Below, one piece after another: positions 59,735 to 64,000 of a stretch of DNA of 64,000 nt. The stretch is taken from positions 1-64,000 of the forward strand of contig NZ_QEII01000284.1 in the NCBI RefSeq assembly GCF_003347515.1. The letters run 5' to 3'. Made by a program: the position numbers and the translations under genes. This DNA is from Rhodoferax ferrireducens. GTDB lineage: Bacteria; Pseudomonadota; Gammaproteobacteria; Burkholderiales; Burkholderiaceae_C. Position 1 is the first letter of the stretch, and every line of letters starts with the position of its first letter. Below the pieces are notes generated by a model. The model was not told where the DNA came from. It searched no databases and was given only the letters and a program-made list of their open reading frames with translations.

Positions 59735-60829
59735 ATGTACAAAAACCTCGTAGCCGCGCTTGCGGCCGCCTGTTTTATTTCCCCCGTTTCTTCGCAAAAT
59801 TCCTCGCCAGCCGTGACTGCCAAGGAGCCACTCAAAGTCGGCTTTGTGTACGTGGCGCCGCTGACCGATGCCGGCTGGGTGCGCCAGCATGACGAGGGCC
59901 GTCGGGCCGTTGAGGCGGCCTTGGGTGCCAGAGTCAAAACCACCTATGTCGAGAATGTGGCCGAAGGCGCTGATTCGGAGCGCGTGATTCGCGATCTCGC
60001 CGCCACCGGCCACCAACTGATCTTCACGCCCAGCTTCGGCTACATGGAGCCCACGCTCAAGGTGGCGCAGGAATTTCCCGACGTCAAATTCGAATCCATC
60101 ACCGGTTACAAGACAGCGCCCAATGTGGCCGTGGCTAACGCGCGCTATTTTGAGGGTCGTTATCTGGCGGGCATCGCCGCCGGGCGCATGACGCACACGA
60201 ATGTCGCCGGCTATGTGGCGGGTTTCCCCATTCCGGAAGTGCTGCAGGGCATCAATGCCTTTGCGCTCGGCATGCGTTCGGTCAATCCGAAGGCCGAGGT
60301 CAAAGTGGTCTGGCTCAATGTCTGGTTCGATCCGACGCGTGAGCGCGACGCCGCCATGACGCTGTTCAACCAAAACGTGGACGTGATTGCCTTTCACACC
60401 GGTTCATCGGCCGTGATGGTCGCGGCGCAGGAACGCGGCAAACTGGCCGTGGCCTACCACTCCGACATGCGAAAAATTGCACCTGACGCGCAGATCGTGG
60501 CCGTCACCCACCAATGGGGCCAGTACTACACGCAACGTGCGCAAGCCGTGCTGGATGGAAGCTGGAAGAGTGGTCACGTCTGGGGTGGTGTGCGTGAAGG
60601 CATGATTAAGGTCGATGGCTTTGGCTCCAAAGTGCCCAAGGCCGTGCAAGACGAGGTACTGGCGCGGCAAAAAGACATTGCCGCCGGCAAGTTGCACCCC
60701 TTCCACGCCGGACAAGCGGTGCTGGATAACGAAGGCCGGCAAGTGATTGCCAAAGGCCAGACCTTGATCGACGAACAGATTCTCAAGATGAACTGGCTGG
60801 TGCAAGGCGTGCAAGGCAAGTTGCCCTGA
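59735..60829 (+). CDS. BMP-family ABC transporter substrate-binding protein
   Basis: A 364-residue periplasmic binding protein (PnrA/Med-like). The signal peptide is MYKNLVAALAAACFISPVSS. Core motifs are LKVGFVYVAPLTDAGWVRQH, VIRDLAATGHQLIFTPSFGY, FESITGYKTAPNVAVANARY and YLAGIAAGRMTHTNVAGYVA. Family members bind purine nucleosides. Between two purine deaminases, it likely captures nucleosides or bases. No ABC permease gene is within the window. Confidence 0.88.
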   Translation: MYKNLVAALAAACFISPVSSQNSSPAVTAKEPLKVGFVYVAPLTDAGWVRQHDEGRRAVEAALGARVKTTYVENVAEGADSERVIRDLAATGHQLIFTPSFGYMEPTLKVAQEFPDVKFESITGYKTAPNVAVANARYFEGRYLAGIAAGRMTHTNVAGYVAGFPIPEVLQGINAFALGMRSVNPKAEVKVVWLNVWFDPTRERDAAMTLFNQNVDVIAFHTGSSAVMVAAQERGKLAVAYHSDMRKIAPDAQIVAVTHQWGQYYTQRAQAVLDGSWKSGHVWGGVREGMIKVDGFGSKVPKAVQDEVLARQKDIAAGKLHPFHAGQAVLDNEGRQVIAKGQTLIDEQILKMNWLVQGVQGKLP

Positions 60830-60934
60830 TTTTTTACCTTCCTCCCGGCCTGAGTCGGGATGACACGGCGCGAATAGTGCTTATTCGGCACCTTGTATGC
60901 GCTTGATAGCGGCAAGCGGTTAAGCTCATTTCCC

Positions 60935-62272
60935 ATGAAAGCTTACCGCGCCGCCATCCTTCGCTTCGCCCCTGGGCGTGAGCCGCGCCGCTCGGCCATT
61001 TTTGAGGAAGACGGCTTGCTGGTGGTGGGGCCAAACGCCACCGGCATGCAGGTGGTGCAAGCCGTGGGCCCGTATCGCGATCTGAAGGATACGTTCCCCA
61101 GTGTGGCGATAGAACACCTGCCGGGGCGCATTATCGCCCCCGGCTTTGTGGACATGCACATCCACTTCCCGCAGACGGATGTGATCGGCTCACCTGCCGA
61201 CGGTTTGCTGCCGTGGCTGGAAAACTACACATTTCCTGAGGAAAAACGCTTCTCAGCCATCGAATACAGTGCGCAGGCTGCTACTTTTTTTGTAGCGGAA
61301 TTGCTGCGCAATGGCGTCACCACGGCGCTGGCTTTTGCCACCTCGCACCGCGAGTCGGTCGACGCCCTGTTCACCGAGGCGCAGACCCAGCGCATGCGCC
61401 TGATCACCGGCCTGTGCCTGATGGACCGCAACGCCCCGGCTGATGTGCTTAATCGGGCCGCGCCCGACGGATCGTCGGATGCCACCGAACAGAGCCTGAT
61501 CGATTCCGAGGACTTGCTGCGAAAGTGGCACGGCACGGGCCGTCTGGGTTACGCCATCACGCCGCGATTTGCGCCCAGTTGCAGTGACGCCCAGCTGCGC
61601 GGCGCGGGCGAGCTGGCCGCCAGATACCCCGAGGCGTGGATTCAGTCGCATGTGGCGGAAAACATGGATGAAATTGCCTGGGCGCGGCAGCTGTTTCCGG
61701 CCTCCCGGAGCTACCTAGCCACTTACGATGACTTCGGCTTGATGCGCGAGCGCGCCATCTACGCCCATTGCATTCATTTTGACGACGACGACCGCGCCCT
61801 GATGCGCGCTACCGGCGCGGCCGCCGCCGTCAGTCCCACCAGTAACCTGTTTCTGGGCAGTGGCTTTTTTGACTATGCGGGCGCGGACCGCGTCGGCTTC
61901 CACTACGGACTTGCCAGCGACGTGGGTGGGGGCACCAGTTTCAGTCCATTTCACACCATGCTGGCAGCCTATTACGTAGGACGCGAGGGGCAGACCAAAC
62001 CGGGGCTGTCGTTGTCGCCGCAGCACCTGTGGTGGCAGCACACAGCGGGCGCGGCGCAGGCGCTGGGTCTGGATGGCCAGAACGGTCGTCCGGCGGTGGG
62101 CAATCTGCAGCCGGGTTGTGAAGCTGATTTTGTGGTCTTGAACCCGCAGGCCACGCCCTTGCTGGCGCGCCGAACGGCCCGTGCCAACAGCCTGGACGAA
62201 CTGCTATTTGCGATGATCGTGCTGGGCGATGACCGGTTAATTGAAAAGACCGTTATTTCTCAAGCCTTTTAG
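60935..62272 (+). CDS. guaD: Guanine deaminase
   Basis: A 445-residue amidohydrolase from ATG 60935. Zn site: IIAPGFVDMHIHFPQTDVIG (PGFVDxHxH). The guanine-deaminase LPWLENYTFPEEKRF motif is present, as are WIQSHVAENMDEIAWARQLF, RAIYAHCIHFDDDDRALMRA and GLASDVGGGTSFSPFHTMLA (Asp ligand). It converts guanine to xanthine. The internal sequence near 61280 carries a Comamonadaceae-type TGCTAC...GTAGC repeat. It forms a purine salvage block with its neighbours. Confidence 0.92.
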   Translation: MKAYRAAILRFAPGREPRRSAIFEEDGLLVVGPNATGMQVVQAVGPYRDLKDTFPSVAIEHLPGRIIAPGFVDMHIHFPQTDVIGSPADGLLPWLENYTFPEEKRFSAIEYSAQAATFFVAELLRNGVTTALAFATSHRESVDALFTEAQTQRMRLITGLCLMDRNAPADVLNRAAPDGSSDATEQSLIDSEDLLRKWHGTGRLGYAITPRFAPSCSDAQLRGAGELAARYPEAWIQSHVAENMDEIAWARQLFPASRSYLATYDDFGLMRERAIYAHCIHFDDDDRALMRATGAAAAVSPTSNLFLGSGFFDYAGADRVGFHYGLASDVGGGTSFSPFHTMLAAYYVGREGQTKPGLSLSPQHLWWQHTAGAAQALGLDGQNGRPAVGNLQPGCEADFVVLNPQATPLLARRTARANSLDELLFAMIVLGDDRLIEKTVISQAF

Positions 62273-62364
62273 GCCTCTAGCCCCCGTCTATATTGCGCAA
62301 GTAGCTATTTAATTGATAGCGTTTGTAGCGCTTACAATCTGGCCAACCCAGGAGTTCCGTTCCC
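62273..62364. other. Short intergenic region with palindromic repeat
   Basis: GCTATTTAATTGATAGC (about 62305-62321) is a near-perfect palindrome of a type I recall as common between genes in Comamonadaceae genomes. No gene. Confidence 0.4.
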
Positions 62365-62931
62365 ATGACTATCAAAAGTGACAAATGGATTCGCCACATG
62401 GCCGAGACCACCGGCATGATCGAGCCCTTCGAGCCGCGCCAGGTGCGCGAGCGCGACGGCAACAAGATCATCAGTTATGGCACCAGCAGCTACGGCTATG
62501 ACATTCGCTGCGCTCCCGAATTCAAGGTCTTTACCAACATTCACAGCACGGTGGTGGACCCGAAAAACTTCGACGAAAAGAGCTTTGTCGATTTCCACGG
62601 CGACAGCTGCATCATCCCGCCCAACAGCTTTGCCCTGGCCCGCACCATGGAGTACTTTCGCATTCCGCGCAACGTGTTGACCATCTGCCTGGGCAAAAGC
62701 ACCTACGCCCGCTGCGGCATCATCGTCAACGTGACGCCGTTTGAGCCGGAATGGGAAGGTTATGTGACGCTGGAATTTTCGAACACCACGCCACTGCCCG
62801 CCAAGATCTATGCGGGCGAGGGGTGTGCGCAGGTGCTGTTCTTCGAGAGCGACGAGGTCTGCGAGACCTCGTACAAGGACCGCGGCGGCAAGTACCAGGG
62901 GCAGGTTGGGGTGACGTTGCCGAAGGCTTGA
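62365..62931 (+). CDS. dcd: dCTP deaminase
   Basis: A 188-residue trimeric dCTP deaminase of the dUTPase fold: [60 protein letters not shown] (with the catalytic Glu in the following [14 protein letters not shown]) and [11 protein letters not shown]. It makes dUTP for dTMP synthesis. The length and motifs are standard, so this looks like the housekeeping gene rather than a phage-defence paralog. Confidence 0.95.
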   Translation: MTIKSDKWIRHMAETTGMIEPFEPRQVRERDGNKIISYGTSSYGYDIRCAPEFKVFTNIHSTVVDPKNFDEKSFVDFHGDSCIIPPNSFALARTMEYFRIPRNVLTICLGKSTYARCGIIVNVTPFEPEWEGYVTLEFSNTTPLPAKIYAGEGCAQVLFFESDEVCETSYKDRGGKYQGQVGVTLPKA

Positions 62932-62942
62932 AAAAACGCAGT

Positions 62943-64000
62943 ATGACCAAACCAGTCAACTGTTTCGTCTCGTATGCCCATGCAGACGAGGCCTTTGTCC
63001 AGTCATTTTTGAAACATGCCAGCCTTGCTGGAACGCGACGGTACGCTTTGTGTTTGGCATGACCGTAAGATCCCCGCCGGTCAATCGCTGGATGATTCCA
63101 TTGATCAGAACCTGCGAGACGCTGAAATTGTGCTTTTTTTCATAAGCGCTGATTTCTTGGCCTCTGAATATTGCGTTGGTATTGAGCTCAAGAAGGCTCT
63201 TGAAAGTCATGCGCTGGGTCTTATCAGCGTGGTTCCGATAATCGTTCGACCATGTGATTGGATTCGGTCACCCCTTGGGAAATTGATGGCGCTTCCACAA
63301 GATGCCAAAGCTGTTGCAAGTTGGCCAAGTCAAGACGACGCATGGACTGATGTCATCAAGGGGTTGGTTCGTGTTCTTGTGGGTTTGCCAAAAATTGCAG
63401 GCGAGCAAGCAGATCTGCACGTTACTGGACTTGATGAGGGAATAGTTGCTGAATTGGATAGGTTGGTGGAAAGGACCGATTCGGCGTACACGACCGCGGG
63501 GCTGCCAACTGGTTTGCATGAGTTAGATATGCTGACTGACGGGTTTGCAGTTGGTGATTTGGTGGTCGTTTCATCTGCCTCAAATATTGACCGGTTTGAC
63601 TTGGCGCTCACGTTCTCGCGGCATTCCGCAGTAATTGAGCGTTTGCCAGTTCTTATTTTTACGCCAGAACCGACAGATTCTGTATTCAGGCGTCTGATTG
63701 CCCAAGTTGGAAGAATTTCGCCGGAAAGTATAAAACGTGGGTGCTTAACTGATGAAGAGTGGCCGAGACTGACGGAGTCGGTTGAGATGCTTCGCGAAGG
63801 TGTCGTTGATATCGTTGATTCGTTTGATGCGACGCTGCCTCAAGTTGAGAAAGCGATGCGGGAGTTTTCGTCGAAATACGGTGTAATTGGCATATGCATT
63901 GTTGACTGCCTTGATCAGTTGCGCGGCACCGACTTTCGGGAGAAACTGAAAGGATTGAAAAAATTGGCGAGGGACCACAAAACGGTTGTGCTTGCTACTC
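62943..64000 (+). CDS. TIR-domain protein fused to a degenerate DnaB-helicase-like domain (frameshifted, open at window end)
   Basis: ATG 62943 opens with MTKPVNCFVSYAHADEAFVQ, the first strand and helix of a TIR domain, but that frame stops at 63060-63062. The rest is in the +1 frame, available from ATG 63016: LLERDGTLCVWHDRKIPAGQ, FFISADFLASEYCVGIELKK (Glu at 63184-63186 fits the TIR catalytic Glu) and VVPIIVRPCDW. From about 63490 it resembles the DnaB C-terminal RecA fold: LPTGLHELDMLTDGFAVGDL, LIAQVGRISPESIKRGCLTD, EEWPRLTESVEML and Walker-B-like GICIVDCLDQLRG. The Walker A place reads SASNIDRFDLA and lacks GKT/S, so ATP hydrolysis is doubtful. Lower GC than the core genes suggests transfer. 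Defence function is inference. Confidence 0.7.

Noticed and set aside
62365..62931. dcd as a phage-defence dCTP deaminase beside the TIR gene
   Set aside because: Its length and motifs are those of the housekeeping enzyme and it sits in a core gene block; the TIR gene follows it by chance or insertion.

Overview
The window looks like accessory-rich DNA from a betaproteobacterium of the Burkholderiales, most likely Comamonadaceae (Polaromonas/Rhodoferax/Acidovorax-like). The support is the tmRNA tag ANDERFALAA, the core block ubiG-gph-ssrA-deaminase-BMP-guaD-dcd, several orphan tripartite-tricarboxylate (Bug/TctC) binding proteins, a betaproteobacterial porin, many LysR regulators, and a Tn4371-type trb cluster. 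The genus is inference.

Layout. 1-4.0 kb: an aromatic-type operon on the minus strand (VOC protein, FAD monooxygenase, GST, Bug protein) with a divergent LysR gene; the Bug gene is cut by an IS3 end. 4.1-13.6 kb: nested mobile DNA. It holds an intact IS5-type element, an IS4 remnant, and a decayed IS21 element (istB and istA remnants plus a Cys-rich passenger gene). The passenger gene is split by a 5.6-kb element carrying three consecutive tyrosine recombinases and two small helper genes, flanked by CTGATG on both sides. 14.0-24.3 kb: a MarR gene, a decayed Bug gene, a frameshifted integrase-type IS, then a plus-strand catabolic operon (DUF302, Bug protein, two small ORFs, MFS, PanE-like reductase, enoyl-CoA hydratase, class III CoA-transferase, BKACE, NTF2-like protein) whose substrate cannot be read from sequence.

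24.7-39.2 kb: an aromatic island bracketed by two direct copies of a 67/68-bp TGT...ACA repeat. It encodes the protocatechuate 4,5-cleavage pathway (ligA, ligB, ligC, ligI, ligJ, ligK), split by an IS5 remnant. With it are a LysR gene, a Bug protein, a porin, a Rieske oxygenase/reductase pair that could deliver protocatechuate, and a second LysR gene. 39.4-42.7 kb: a TetR regulon (SDR and two alpha/beta hydrolases) with matching palindromes in front of tetR and the SDR gene.

42.8-56.4 kb: the mating-pair-formation half of a Tn4371-like ICE (lysR, eexN, traG, copG, trbBCDEJLFGI, DUF2274) ending in a strong terminator. No integrase, relaxase or partition genes are present in the window, so it is probably a remnant or a partial view. 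56.7-62.9 kb: core genes ubiG, gph, ssrA, an adenine-deaminase-type enzyme, a BMP-family purine-type binding protein, guaD and dcd. 62.9-64.0 kb: a lower-GC gene with an N-terminal TIR domain followed by a DnaB-helicase-like domain that has lost its Walker A lysine. It carries an apparent frameshift and runs off the window; it is the best candidate here for an undescribed (possibly defence) protein.
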